Source: Gemmatimonadota bacterium (GTDB lineage Bacteria > Gemmatimonadota > Gemmatimonadetes > Gemmatimonadales > Gemmatimonadaceae). Taken from it: DNA of 64,000 nt. The notes beneath the pieces were generated by a model. The model saw only the letters and a list, made by a program, of their open reading frames with translations, was not told the DNA's origin and ran no database searches. Position numbers and translations under genes: made by a program. Below, in pieces: positions 44,513-55,543 of this stretch. The stretch spans positions 1 to 64,000 of the forward strand of contig JAPLKU010000012.1 of the NCBI GenBank assembly GCA_026387935.1. The letters run 5' to 3'. The stretch's first letter is position 1. Each line of letters starts with the position of its first letter.

Positions 44513-45508
44513 GTGAAATCAGACGCGAAAGCGGGAGTGGTGGAAAAAGTGCAGCGCGCGGTCGCGGCGCTGCCACCTGGCCGGTACCTGCTCGCCATCT
44601 CTGGCGGGCGGGATTCGATGGTCCTGCTCGATGCCTTCGCTGCTGTGCGCGCCGACGTGGGCGCGATCGTGACCTTCGACCATGGCACGGGTCCGCACGC
44701 GGTGAAAGCGGTCACGCACGTAGAGAAGGAAGCCGAAAAGCGCGGCCTGACGGTCATCACGGGCAAGCGCCGCGGGTGGTCGCCATCACTCGACCGCCTC
44801 ATCGACAAGTTCGGTCCGGCAAGCGAGGCGATGCTCCGTACCGCGCGTTGGGAGTTTCTCCGCGTGACCGCCGTCAGTGCGAATGGCACGATTGTTACGG
44901 CGCACACGCAGGATGACCAGGCTGAAACGGTCTTCATGCGCATCCTCCGTCATGCGCGCGCCCGCGGCCTGGCCGCAATGCACGCCAAATCTGACGTCGA
45001 GCGTCCGCTCCTCTGCATTACCCGAGATGAAATCGCCGCCTACGCCGCCGAACGCGGCGTGAAGTGGGTCGAAGATCCGACCAACGCGAGTATGCGCTTC
45101 CATCGGAATCGCGTGCGCGCCGAGTTGCTCCCGGCACTCGAGGCCGCGCAGCCCGGGTTCTCCAAAGCGTTGCTCGCCATGTCGGAACGCTGCGGCGAAT
45201 GGCGCGGCGAACTTGCGGCCATGGTCGATTCGCTCGACGTCACGGTCACGGACGCCCCCGATCGCACCGCGATTGTGCGTGCTGAAGCCCTCGCCGGCCT
45301 CACCCCGGAAGGCCTCGCCGTGCTCTGGCCCGAACTGGCCGGACGGGCCGGCGCCGTGCTCGATTGGCGGGGGGTGGAACGCCTCGTTCGCGAGGGTCCT
45401 AAAGTGAAGCCCGGCGCGGAGATCCCCCTCTCGGGCGGCGTCACCGTCAGCCGTACCGCGACCACCTTTGTGGTGCGGAACCGGGGTCAGGGCGCGCCAC
45501 TATATTAA
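44513..45508 (+). CDS. tilS: tRNA(Ile)-lysidine synthetase
   Basis: A 331-residue PP-loop enzyme that converts the wobble C34 of the CAU-anticodon tRNA-Ile to lysidine using ATP. The PP-loop is AISGGRDSMVLL (SGGRDS at 30-35); TAHTQDDQAETVFMRILRHA is the TilS-specific segment and EDPTNASMRFHRNRVRAELLP follows. The GTG at 44513 is preferred over longer in-frame starts because it sits directly behind TATCTT. Order tilS-hpt-ftsH is widely conserved and the next gene starts 6 bases after the stop. Confidence 0.9.
   Translation: MKSDAKAGVVEKVQRAVAALPPGRYLLAISGGRDSMVLLDAFAAVRADVGAIVTFDHGTGPHAVKAVTHVEKEAEKRGLTVITGKRRGWSPSLDRLIDKFGPASEAMLRTARWEFLRVTAVSANGTIVTAHTQDDQAETVFMRILRHARARGLAAMHAKSDVERPLLCITRDEIAAYAAERGVKWVEDPTNASMRFHRNRVRAELLPALEAAQPGFSKALLAMSERCGEWRGELAAMVDSLDVTVTDAPDRTAIVRAEALAGLTPEGLAVLWPELAGRAGAVLDWRGVERLVREGPKVKPGAEIPLSGGVTVSRTATTFVVRNRGQGAPLY
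45501..45506 (+). promoter_or_regulatory. Possible internal -10 element before hpt
   Basis: TATATT overlaps the end of tilS and is followed by 7 nt and the ATG at 45514. The intervening AAGAGG might instead serve as a ribosome-binding site. Confidence 0.4.
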
Positions 45509-45513
45509 GAGGC

Positions 45514-46122
45514 ATGAGTGCCGCACCGGTTGGTGTGATCAGGGGTGACAAGGATGGTGTGCTGCAGGCGCCTCAACAGACGCCTCAAGATCCGCGCCTG
45601 CTCGGCCGCGATGTTCGTCGCATTGCGTTCAGCGAGACGGAACTCCGCGCGCGCGTGGCGGAGTTGGGCGCCGACATCACGGCGGCCTATCCCGAAGGTG
45701 ACCTTCTCGTCCTCGGCCTCCTCAAGGGAAGCTTCGTATTTCTCGCCGATCTCGTCCGCGAGATTCGCCTCCCACTGCATGTCGATTTTCTCGTCGCGTC
45801 GAGCTACGGCGAATCCACCGTCTCGTCCGGCGATGTCAAGCTGGTGTATGACCCTGAGACGGTGCTCGAAGGCAAGCACATTTTGCTCGTCGAGGACATC
45901 GTCGATTCAGGCAAGACGCTGCACAAGTTGATGCACCTGCTCAGTGGCCGCGCGCCGCGCTCGATCGAGATCTGCGCGCTGCTGCACAAACGGATCGCGA
46001 AGGAGCTCGCACATCCCGTGCGCTTTGTCGGCTTCGACGCCCCGAATGAATTTCTGGTCGGCTACGGACTCGATCACGCCGAGAATTTTCGCCACCTGCC
46101 GTACGTGGCGAGCCTGAGGTAG
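45514..46122 (+). CDS. hpt: Hypoxanthine phosphoribosyltransferase
   Basis: A 202-residue purine-salvage enzyme that forms IMP (and GMP) from hypoxanthine (guanine) and PRPP. Family marks are LLKGSFVFLADLVREI, HVDFLVASSYG, the PRPP loop VEDIVDSGKT (126-135), and FVGFDAPNEFLVGYGLDHAE. It has about 30 extra residues at the N-terminus compared with the usual 170-180 residue enzymes; a shorter start is possible, but no good alternative with a ribosome site is visible. It sits between tilS and ftsH. Confidence 0.92.
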   Translation: MSAAPVGVIRGDKDGVLQAPQQTPQDPRLLGRDVRRIAFSETELRARVAELGADITAAYPEGDLLVLGLLKGSFVFLADLVREIRLPLHVDFLVASSYGESTVSSGDVKLVYDPETVLEGKHILLVEDIVDSGKTLHKLMHLLSGRAPRSIEICALLHKRIAKELAHPVRFVGFDAPNEFLVGYGLDHAENFRHLPYVASLR

Positions 46123-46140
46123 GAAGGAAGAAACGGAACT

Positions 46141-48123
<1,983 letters not shown>

Positions 48124-48144
48124 GCGACGTACACAGGAATCGTG

Positions 48145-48172
48145 AAGGGCGCGGATTGTTTCCGCGCCCTTT
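48145..48172 (+). terminator. Rho-independent terminator after ftsH
   Basis: Perfect 11-bp stem AAGGGCGCGGA/TCCGCGCCCTT with loop TTGTT, then a short T stretch. Confidence 0.85.
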
Positions 48173-48227
48173 GCGTATGCCCCCTGGCGGCAGGCACGGC
48201 TACGCGCCCTTCGCCACGGTTACCGAA

Positions 48228-48242
48228 TCAGCGGGGAGCGAC
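48228..48242 (-). repeat. GTCGCTCCCCGCTGA dispersed repeat, copy 3
   Basis: The same 15-mer as at 19486 and 38483, in minus orientation, touching the stop of the Omp85-like gene. Confidence 0.65.
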
Positions 48243-49993
48243 TACCACTTGAGTAGCGTCGCCGGCATCGCCCCGGTGCGACGGTACGCGACGTCGCGCG
48301 GCTCCATCCAGACACTCGTCGTGCGGTTCGACGAACTCAGTCGCACTTCCAGTGCGCCGCGCCCGGTTTCTGGATTGAGCGGATACGCGAAGTCCACGCG
48401 ATACGTGCGCTTGCTGCCCGACGGGTACGCACCGAGAATCGAGAATCCGAGCGATGCGCGCACCGGCGTTGTTACTCCGTACGGCGCGTCGCCCGCCCAG
48501 ATCTTTCCGGCGTCGGTGAATGCCGCCAGCGCGAGATCAGCGGGGACGATGGCCGTGGGCAATCGCACGCGCCGCTCGAGATGTATGACCGCACGACGGC
48601 CGCCGGCGGCAATCGCATCGGCATAGCCGCGCACACCACCATCGGAATCGCGAAAGGTGAGTTGTGACGGAAACGAAAGACTCTGCAGGATTGATCCTTC
48701 GAGGCTCGCGTGCGTCGTCCAGTTGGCCGACGTGCGACTCGAGAGCGAGAATCGGGCGTTTCCGACAAGTCCGTCCCAGCGCATGGATTGGTGGTTGCCG
48801 CGCGCCTCCGCGAGCACGCGTGCCGTGTAAAACGTCCCGGCGTCGCCGCCTCCGGCATAGAAGTCGCTCGCGAGAAAGAGATCCGCATCGCCAGCGGTCG
48901 CCCAGACACTTGGGCCAAGCAGCAACCCGAACTGCGTGCCAATACCCACGTCTTGCGTGGCACGCACGGCATCGAAACCGCGAACGGTGATGTACGTGAT
49001 CTGCCGAAGGCCGGCGATAGCCGCGACGCGAGCAACGCCCAAGTCGTGGTATCGCGCCGGGAGGGCGGGGTCGGGTGCCGGCAGCAGTCCGGTTGGTGAA
49101 ATGATGACCACGTCGGTACCGACGTGAATCTCTTCCCCCATGGCAACCACGCCGATCACGCTGACCGTGCGTCCGGGGATGTCCGTGCCGCTCCGGCGCA
49201 CCCAGCCAACGTCCCAGAAGGCGCGGCGCGTGAAGAGCGCGACTTCTTCGCCAGAGAACGGGAGGAGTCGCGCCTGCGTGCTGGCGCTGCCGACACTGAT
49301 GTGGTAGGCGTTGCGTTGCACGTCCGTGAGAAAGGGCTCGGCGGCTTCGAGGCCCACGCGTTCGCCATGCGGCTCGCGCTCGACATCGAACCCCAGAAAG
49401 GCGCGGCGGCCGAAGGCGCCGAACTTCGTTGCGCGTAAACCGAAACCGGTGCGGTAGGCGAAGCCACGCGTGATTCGTGCCGCAACGAGCAGGCCGCGTC
49501 CGTCGAGATTCTGCGAACCGAGCGTCAGCGACGACAAACTGCCGTGCCCCACGCCTAGGCCGGCGAGAATCGGAAATTCGTCAATGATCTCAACCTGCAG
49601 TTTGATCTGTCCCGGCCCGTCGGGGATCACGTAGATCTCCGCCGACGAAATGAAGGTCAGATTGCGGAGAATGCGCTCCGATTCGGTGCGGTCGAGCTCG
49701 CGGCAGGGGTGCCCTTCGCGGACCAGGAGATAGGTGCGGGCGATGCTCACGCGCGTGGTCGCGAAGTGCATGCCAGTGATTTCGGACGCGCGTTCGAGCG
49801 CATCGGCGGCGACGCTGGTCGTCGTCGGCGGGTGCACGCGGACGTCGATGCCGGTCACCATCTCGCCATTGCAGGCCGCGAGTGCGAGGGCCAGGTGGGC
49901 GATCATTATCAGCGCGCTGCGCAGCGTTCGGGATTCACGGGCATGGATGGACGGAATGGTATCGCGGCGACCGTGCAAAGGCTCGGACACCAA
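48242..49993 (-). CDS. Omp85/BamA-like surface-antigen (D15) protein with one POTRA-like domain
   Basis: A protein of up to 583 residues with the plan of a short Omp85-family outer-membrane barrel. After a hydrophobic leader (SALIMIAHLALALAAC) there is a region like one POTRA domain (LVREGHPCRELDRTESERIL and TFISSAEIYVIPDGPGQIKL), then a barrel with SQNLDGRGLLVAA, and the late GGVRGYADAIAAGGRRAVIH, which carries the RGY/RGF signature at the lid loop. Such proteins insert or secrete other outer-membrane proteins or act as surface antigens. The start is uncertain: TTG 49993, GTG 49990 or ATG 49906. A lipobox-like AAC in the leader raises the chance of a lipoprotein. Confidence 0.65.
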   Translation of the reverse strand: MVSEPLHGRRDTIPSIHARESRTLRSALIMIAHLALALAACNGEMVTGIDVRVHPPTTTSVAADALERASEITGMHFATTRVSIARTYLLVREGHPCRELDRTESERILRNLTFISSAEIYVIPDGPGQIKLQVEIIDEFPILAGLGVGHGSLSSLTLGSQNLDGRGLLVAARITRGFAYRTGFGLRATKFGAFGRRAFLGFDVEREPHGERVGLEAAEPFLTDVQRNAYHISVGSASTQARLLPFSGEEVALFTRRAFWDVGWVRRSGTDIPGRTVSVIGVVAMGEEIHVGTDVVIISPTGLLPAPDPALPARYHDLGVARVAAIAGLRQITYITVRGFDAVRATQDVGIGTQFGLLLGPSVWATAGDADLFLASDFYAGGGDAGTFYTARVLAEARGNHQSMRWDGLVGNARFSLSSRTSANWTTHASLEGSILQSLSFPSQLTFRDSDGGVRGYADAIAAGGRRAVIHLERRVRLPTAIVPADLALAAFTDAGKIWAGDAPYGVTTPVRASLGFSILGAYPSGSKRTYRVDFAYPLNPETGRGALEVRLSSSNRTTSVWMEPRDVAYRRTGAMPATLLKW

Positions 49994-50054
49994 CGGCCTA
50001 GCACTTCGGTTGGATGGGGCTGGAACGTTTCGTTTTCGCTACGCTTGGCGTCCC

Positions 50055-50083
50055 TTGTAGGTGGGCGTAACCCCGTGTAGTTT
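50055..50083 (+). promoter_or_regulatory. Promoter of the yggS-divIVA-punA-ileS cluster
   Basis: TTGTAG and TAGTTT are spaced 17 bp; TAGTTT ends 8 nt before the ATG at 50092. It lies in the divergent gap with the Omp85-like gene. Confidence 0.45.
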
Positions 50084-50091
50084 ATCATGTT

Positions 50092-50799
50092 ATGGAGTTT
50101 TTGACCCTGCCAGATCGGGTCGCAGAAGTGCGACAGAAAATCAGCGCGGCCGTTGCCCGTGGTGGTCGCGGGCAGGAGGTCCGAATCATCGCGGTCACCA
50201 AGACGCACGGGCCCGAAGCGGTGGTTGCGGCAATTGCGGCTGGACTCGCGGACGTTGGTGAGAACAAAGTGCAGGAAGCGGTAGGGAAACAGGATGCGCT
50301 GATGACCTCCGGTGGCCTGGATGCGACCCCATCGGTGCGATGGCACCTGATTGGTCATCTGCAGCGGAACAAAGTGAAGGCGTTGGACCGGTTTGCGCTA
50401 TTTCACGCGGTGGACAGCGTTCGGCTGGCCGACGCGATTGCAGAGTGGAGCGCGGGGCGCGGGCGCACGACGGACGTGCTGCTCGAGGTGAATGTCTCGG
50501 GTGAGGAATCGAAGGGCGGATACGCACCTGCCGAGTTCGCTCGGGAGGTGGAGCGCCTCAAAGGGCTCGCCGGGATTCGCGTGGCTGGTGTGATGACCAT
50601 GGCGCCGTTCGACGCCGATGAAGCGACGTTGCGGCGGGTATTCAGCGGGGCGCGTGAGGCGCGCGAGTTGTGCCTGTCGGGCGGCCATCCCGCGCAGGCG
50701 TTGTCGATGGGCATGTCCGGCGACTATGAAATCGCGGTGGAAGAGGGAGCAACAATGGTGCGGCTCGGTACCGTCCTGTTCGGGGAACGAACGCCATGA
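50092..50799 (+). CDS. yggS: YggS-family PLP-homeostasis protein
   Basis: A 235-residue PLP-binding protein (PLPBP/YggS, related to the alanine racemase N-domain), which balances pyridoxal phosphate rather than catalysing a known reaction. PLP Lys37 lies in IAVTKTHGPEAV; HLIGHLQRNKVKAL, VNVSGEESKGGYAP, MTMAPFDADE and LSMGMSGDYEIAVEEGATMVRLG are family marks. Standard length. It is the first gene of a run to rluD; the divIVA-type gene starts 7 bases after the stop. Confidence 0.92.
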   Translation: MEFLTLPDRVAEVRQKISAAVARGGRGQEVRIIAVTKTHGPEAVVAAIAAGLADVGENKVQEAVGKQDALMTSGGLDATPSVRWHLIGHLQRNKVKALDRFALFHAVDSVRLADAIAEWSAGRGRTTDVLLEVNVSGEESKGGYAPAEFAREVERLKGLAGIRVAGVMTMAPFDADEATLRRVFSGAREARELCLSGGHPAQALSMGMSGDYEIAVEEGATMVRLGTVLFGERTP

Positions 50800-50806
50800 G
50801 GAACCC

Positions 50807-51379
50807 ATGAACGACGAGATTTTCCATCTCACGCCTGTTGATGTCCGCCGCTATGAGTTTGGCACGCAGATGCGTGGCTACGACAAGGCGCGTGTGGACC
50901 AGTTTCGCGAGCAGATCGCGGACGAGTTCGAGCGCATGGCGCGCGTCAACCATGAACTCGAAGCCAAGGCCCGTGGTTTTCACGAGCAGCTGCGCGCGTT
51001 TCGCGAGCGTGACAAAGCGCTGAATGAAGCGCTGATCTCGGCGCAACAGATGCGCCAGGACACGAAGGAGCAGGCGGAGCGTGAGGGGTCGCTCATTCTT
51101 CGTGAGGCGAACGCCGAGGCGGAGAAGGCGGCGCGCGATGCTCGCATGGAATCGGACCGGATGCTTGAGGCTGCACGCGTAGAAGTGCGCAAGTTGGAGC
51201 GCCAGGTGGACGCGCTCGAGCGGCTGCGCAAGAGCTACCTCGTGCAGATGCGGAAAATGGCGGAGCAACAGTTGTCCGAGCTGCAGGCGGCAGAGCAGCT
51301 GCCGTTGCCGGCGCGCCCGACCCCGATTGATCCGCCGGAAGTGATCACGGACGATCGGGCCGCGCAGGAGCCCGCATAG
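50807..51379 (+). CDS. DivIVA-domain coiled-coil protein
   Basis: A 190-residue protein with an N-terminal DivIVA-type domain (LTPVDVRRYEFGTQMRGYDK through REQIADEFERM, about 7-45) followed by a long coiled coil (about 45-165, many Glu/Arg/Ala/Lys). DivIVA and GpsB proteins sense curved membrane at poles and septa and recruit division, growth or chromosome factors. The neighbours yggS, lspA and the nearby division genes support a cell-shape role. A GAGG lies 4 nt before the ATG. Confidence 0.85.
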   Translation: MNDEIFHLTPVDVRRYEFGTQMRGYDKARVDQFREQIADEFERMARVNHELEAKARGFHEQLRAFRERDKALNEALISAQQMRQDTKEQAEREGSLILREANAEAEKAARDARMESDRMLEAARVEVRKLERQVDALERLRKSYLVQMRKMAEQQLSELQAAEQLPLPARPTPIDPPEVITDDRAAQEPA

Positions 51380-51384
51380 CACTC

Positions 51385-52269
51385 GTGTCCGGAACGTTGC
51401 CAGTCACACCTCCCATGCAGATCGCGGGCGCCGAACATGCCCACCGCGCGGACGCCGTCCAGGCGGCCGTGCGGGCCGTGCGTGCGCGCTCTGCCGTCGA
51501 GCCTGACGTCGCGATCATTCTTGGCACCGGACTCGGCGCGCTCGGGCGCGCCATGCAGGTCGAAACGAGCATCGAGTATGGCGCAATCCCAGGCTTTCCG
51601 CTCTCGACCGTGGAGTCGCATGCGGGGCGTTTGCTCATCGGCACGCTCGGCCAGGGGGCCCAAGCCAAGCGCGTGATGGCGATGCAGGGGCGCTTTCATA
51701 AATACGAGGGGTACTCATTGCAGCAGGTGACGTTCCCCGTGCGCGTACTGCAGGCGCTTGGCGCGCGGACGCTCATTGTGAGCAATGCGTGTGGTGGCAT
51801 GCGCGACGATTGGGCGGCCGGCGATCTGATGCTGATCACGGATCACATCAACATGATCGGTGACAATCCCTTGATCGGACCCAATGATGATGCACTCGGT
51901 CCGCGTTTTCCGGACATGAGCGAGGCCTACGACAAGGAGCTCCGCGCTGCGGCGCAGCGTGTGGCCGCGGAGCAGAAGGTCCTCCTGCGCGAAGGCGTGT
52001 ATGTGGCGGTTGCGGGCCCGAACCTGGAAACGCGCGCGGAGTACCGGATGCTGCGCGCGATGGGCGCCGATGTCGTTGGCATGAGTACGGTGCCCGAAGT
52101 GATTGTGGCGCGGCACGGCGGCATGCGCGTGCTCGGGCTTTCGATCGTGACGGACCTGTGCATTCCAGAAACGCTGGAGCCGGCGTCGCTCGAGAAGATT
52201 CTCGCGGTGGCGGCCAAGGCGGAACCAAATCTCACCGCACTCGTGCGCGGTGTGGTGGAGGCGCTCTGA
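51385..52269 (+). CDS. punA: Purine nucleoside phosphorylase (PunA, trimeric class)
   Basis: A 294-residue enzyme that splits inosine or guanosine with phosphate. Marks of the trimeric PNP family are IILGTGLGALG, GRFHKYEGYSLQQVTFPVRV, VSNACGGMRDDWAAGDLM, AGPNLETRAEYRMLRAMGAD and VGMSTVPEVIVARHGGM. Together with hpt it serves purine salvage. The start is GTG 51385, or ATG 51415 with a ten-residue shorter protein. It overlaps the ileS ATG as TGATG. Confidence 0.9.
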   Translation: MSGTLPVTPPMQIAGAEHAHRADAVQAAVRAVRARSAVEPDVAIILGTGLGALGRAMQVETSIEYGAIPGFPLSTVESHAGRLLIGTLGQGAQAKRVMAMQGRFHKYEGYSLQQVTFPVRVLQALGARTLIVSNACGGMRDDWAAGDLMLITDHINMIGDNPLIGPNDDALGPRFPDMSEAYDKELRAAAQRVAAEQKVLLREGVYVAVAGPNLETRAEYRMLRAMGADVVGMSTVPEVIVARHGGMRVLGLSIVTDLCIPETLEPASLEKILAVAAKAEPNLTALVRGVVEAL

Positions 52270-55200
52270 TGCCAGTCACAAAACCGCCATACGCGACGCT
52301 GCCGGCCGACCTCAGCGCGAACGCACTCGAAGAGCAAATGCTCGCGCGCTGGCGCGACGAGCAGATCGTTGACAAGGCGCTCGCGTTGGGCGCGGATGGG
52401 TCGCGCCCGAGTTGGGTGTTCTACGACGGCCCGCCGACGGCGAATGGCCGGCCAGGCATTCACCATGTGCTCGCGCGCACGGTGAAAGATTTGTTCTGCC
52501 GCTATCGCGTGATGAAGGGATACCACGTTCCGCGAAAGGCGGGATGGGACACGCACGGACTGCCGGTGGAAATCGAAGTTGAGAAGGCCCTCAAGCTCGA
52601 CGGCAAGCAGGGAATTGAAGCGTACGGAATCGAGGAGTTCAACAAGCAGTGCCGCGACAGCGTGTGGAAATACCGCGAGGAGTGGGAACGCCTTGTGGAG
52701 CGTGTCGCGCACTGGCAGGACTACAAACATCCGTACGTCACGTACGAGAACAACTACATCGAGAGTGAGTGGTGGGCACTCAAGACACTGTTTGATAAGG
52801 GACTGCTGTACCGTGGGCACAAGATTCTGCCGTACTGCTCACGGTGCGGGACAAGTTTGAGCTCGCACGAAGTCGCGCAGGGGTACGATGAGGTTGAAGA
52901 TCCGAGCGTGTTCATTGCGCTCGATTTGCAAAACGAAGACGGCCCGGGAACGCGCCGGCGCATTCTCGTCTGGACCACCACGCCGTGGACGCTGGTGTCC
53001 AATGCCGCACTCGCGGTGCATCCCGATCTCGTGTACGTCGAAGTGCAAAAGAAGACGGGGCGAGACTGGACGCTGATTCTTGCCGAGTCGCGCGCGGACG
53101 CCGTGCTGGGTGCCGGGTGGGAAGAGCGGTGGGACGTCATGCACAGGCACCGTGGCGCGGAACTCGCCGGCAAGAAGTACCACCGGCCGCTCGACTGGGC
53201 GGAGTATCCCGACGGCCATCACGAGATCATCGTCGCTGAAGAGTTCGTGAGCGCCGACGATGGTTCGGGCGTCGTGCACATGTCGCCGGCCTTCGGCGCA
53301 GATGATTACGCGGCCGGGCAGCGGCACACGCTCGCGTTCCTGCAGCCGGTGAATGCGCGCGGCGAGTTTCCACCCGAGATGCCGGTGATTGGCGGCAAGT
53401 TCTTCAAGGATGCCGACCCGCTCATCATCGAAGAGCTCAAGAAGCGCGACGTGCTCTGGAAGGCCGGGACGGTCAAGCACCAGTATCCCTTCTGCTGGCG
53501 CTGCGACACGCCGCTGCTCTACTACGCGCGCACGAGCTGGTTTGTGCGCACGACGGCGTACGCGGACGACATGATGAAGCGCAATACGGCCGTGAGCTGG
53601 ACTCCGCCGGAGACGGGCAGCGGGCGTTTTGGCGAATGGTTGAAGAACAACATTGACTGGGCCGTGTCGCGCGACCGCTACTGGGGCACGCCGTTACCGG
53701 TGTGGCAGTGCGACGCGGATGAAACGCATCGCATGGCGATCGGTTCGTTCGACGAACTCTCGAAGGCCGCAGGGAAGCCGCTGGGCGCGAAGTTCGATCC
53801 GCATAAGCCGTACATCGACGCTGACGAATGGTCGTGGAAGTGCACGGTGTGCGCGAAGGGCACGATGCGCCGCGTCTCCGAAGTCATTGACGCCTGGTTC
53901 GACTCGGGCGCGATGAGCTTCGCGCAGTGGCACTATCCGTTTGAAAACGTCGATCGCGTCACGCAGGAGTTCCCGGCCGATTACATCGCGGAGGGCGTGG
54001 ACCAGACGCGCGGATGGTTCTACTCGTTGCTGGCGATTGCAACGGGCTTGGGTGACGCGCTGCCGAACAATGCGGCGGGTTCGGCGTCGCCCTATCGCCA
54101 CGTCGTGGTCCACGATCTGGTGCGCGACGCGAAGGGGCAGAAGATGTCCAAGTCGCGCGGCAACTCCGTGAATCCGTGGGAAGTGATGGAGCGCCACGGT
54201 GCTGACGCCACGCGGCTCTTCCTCGTGGCGTCGAGCCAGATGTGGGTGCCGAAGAACTTCGACGAGACCGTGATTCGCGAAGGCGCATCGCGCTTTTTGA
54301 TCACGCTGCGGAATCTCTATCAGGGCGCGTTTGCACAGTACGCGAACTTCGGCTGGTCGCCATCGGCAAAGGATCCAAACCCCGCGGATCGGCCGCTGCT
54401 TGACCAGTGGGTGCTCTCGCGCCTCGCATCGGTAGAGCAGGCGGCGGACCAGCACCTGGACGCCTTCGACGCGACGGGGGCGGCGCGCGCCGTCATGCAG
54501 TTCATCGACGACGATGTCTCCAAGTGGTATGTGCGCCTCGCGAAGCGCCGCTTCTACGACCTGGAATCGGACGACAGTCGCGCGGCGTTTGCGACACTGC
54601 ATGAAGTGCTCACGGTGTCGTGCCGGTTGCTGGCGCCGTTCGCACCATTCCTCACGGACTGGATGCACCGCGAGCTGACGGGCGGCGATTCGGTGCACTT
54701 CGTGGACTATGTGAGAAATCAGTCGGCGGCAGGCCGTGGGCAGTCGGCCGTGGGCATCGGGCAGTCGGCCGTGGGCAACGCCGCCCTCGACGCCGCGATG
54801 GCCGAAATCCGTGCGCTGGCCTCTGCCGGACGCGCCGCGCGCGAGACGGCGAAGGTCAACGTGCGCCAGCCGCTGTCGAAGCTCGTCTGCGTCACCGGCC
54901 CGATTGATGCGGCGGCCCGCGCGCTCATCGAGCCGCTGGTCCCCATTCTCGCGGCAGAGCTCAATGTGAAGGTCGTCGAGTTCGCGACGAGCGCGGATGC
55001 CCTCGTGTCGCTCGAAGCCAAGGCGAATTTCCGCGCACTTGGCAAGGTGTTCGGCAAGGAAACGCCACTGGCCGCCGCGGCAGTGAATGCGCTCGGGGCG
55101 GACACCCTCGCGGCGTTCGAGCGGGGCGAACCGGTGCTGGTCAACGTCGAAGGCCGTGAACACCGGCTCACCGTTGACGACCTGACGATTGTCCGCAAAG

Positions 55201-55541
55201 CGAGCGGCGCCTTCGTGGTGCACCAGGAAGGGATCCTCTTCGCGGCGATTGACCCGACGGTGACCCCAGCGCTGCGGGCGGAGGGGATTGCCCGTGAGCT
55301 GGTGAGCCGCACGCAACGGCTTCGTAAAGAAACCGGGCTGGAAGTAAGCGACCGTATTATCCTCAGGATTGCTGGACCGGCCCTCGTGACGGGTGCCGCC
55401 GAAACACACCGGCAGTGGATCGCCGGCGAAGTGCTGGCGCGGAGCATCGAAATTACTGAATCGATGGCGAGTGCTACCAACGTTGTGACCGTTGAGCTCG
55501 ATGACCTGACGGCGCAACTCGCCCTTTCCAAGGACAGCTGA
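52269..55541 (+). CDS. ileS: Isoleucyl-tRNA synthetase, large (eukaryote-like) type
   Basis: A 1090-residue class I synthetase. GPPTANGRPGIHHVLARTVKD carries the HIGH-box position as GIHH, a variant found in a branch of large IleRS; the KMSKS motif is 625-629. The editing domain between them is complete in size. About 1050-1090 residues and the lack of the zinc C-terminus of E. coli IleRS (939) fit the large, often mupirocin-insensitive branch. A tandem heptanucleotide array (54720-54775) codes an insertion NQSAAGRGQSAVGIGQSAVG around residues 817-836, between the anticodon-binding helices and the C-terminal domain. The ATG overlaps the punA stop. Confidence 0.95.
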   Translation: MPVTKPPYATLPADLSANALEEQMLARWRDEQIVDKALALGADGSRPSWVFYDGPPTANGRPGIHHVLARTVKDLFCRYRVMKGYHVPRKAGWDTHGLPVEIEVEKALKLDGKQGIEAYGIEEFNKQCRDSVWKYREEWERLVERVAHWQDYKHPYVTYENNYIESEWWALKTLFDKGLLYRGHKILPYCSRCGTSLSSHEVAQGYDEVEDPSVFIALDLQNEDGPGTRRRILVWTTTPWTLVSNAALAVHPDLVYVEVQKKTGRDWTLILAESRADAVLGAGWEERWDVMHRHRGAELAGKKYHRPLDWAEYPDGHHEIIVAEEFVSADDGSGVVHMSPAFGADDYAAGQRHTLAFLQPVNARGEFPPEMPVIGGKFFKDADPLIIEELKKRDVLWKAGTVKHQYPFCWRCDTPLLYYARTSWFVRTTAYADDMMKRNTAVSWTPPETGSGRFGEWLKNNIDWAVSRDRYWGTPLPVWQCDADETHRMAIGSFDELSKAAGKPLGAKFDPHKPYIDADEWSWKCTVCAKGTMRRVSEVIDAWFDSGAMSFAQWHYPFENVDRVTQEFPADYIAEGVDQTRGWFYSLLAIATGLGDALPNNAAGSASPYRHVVVHDLVRDAKGQKMSKSRGNSVNPWEVMERHGADATRLFLVASSQMWVPKNFDETVIREGASRFLITLRNLYQGAFAQYANFGWSPSAKDPNPADRPLLDQWVLSRLASVEQAADQHLDAFDATGAARAVMQFIDDDVSKWYVRLAKRRFYDLESDDSRAAFATLHEVLTVSCRLLAPFAPFLTDWMHRELTGGDSVHFVDYVRNQSAAGRGQSAVGIGQSAVGNAALDAAMAEIRALASAGRAARETAKVNVRQPLSKLVCVTGPIDAAARALIEPLVPILAAELNVKVVEFATSADALVSLEAKANFRALGKVFGKETPLAAAAVNALGADTLAAFERGEPVLVNVEGREHRLTVDDLTIVRKASGAFVVHQEGILFAAIDPTVTPALRAEGIARELVSRTQRLRKETGLEVSDRIILRIAGPALVTGAAETHRQWIAGEVLARSIEITESMASATNVVTVELDDLTAQLALSKDS
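54720..54775. repeat. In-frame heptanucleotide array inside ileS
   Basis: Eight consecutive 7-bp units: CAGTCGG, CGGCAGG, CCGTGGG, CAGTCGG, CCGTGGG, CATCGGG, CAGTCGG and CCGTGGG. The last five form a near-perfect 21-bp period that keeps the frame. A 19-bp core recurs at 54738-54756 and 54759-54777. Confidence 0.88.
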
Positions 55542-55543
55542 CA

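Noticed and set aside
52100-52268. Search for a T-box leader before ileS
   Set aside because: ileS overlaps the end of punA, so there is no leader that could fold into a T-box.
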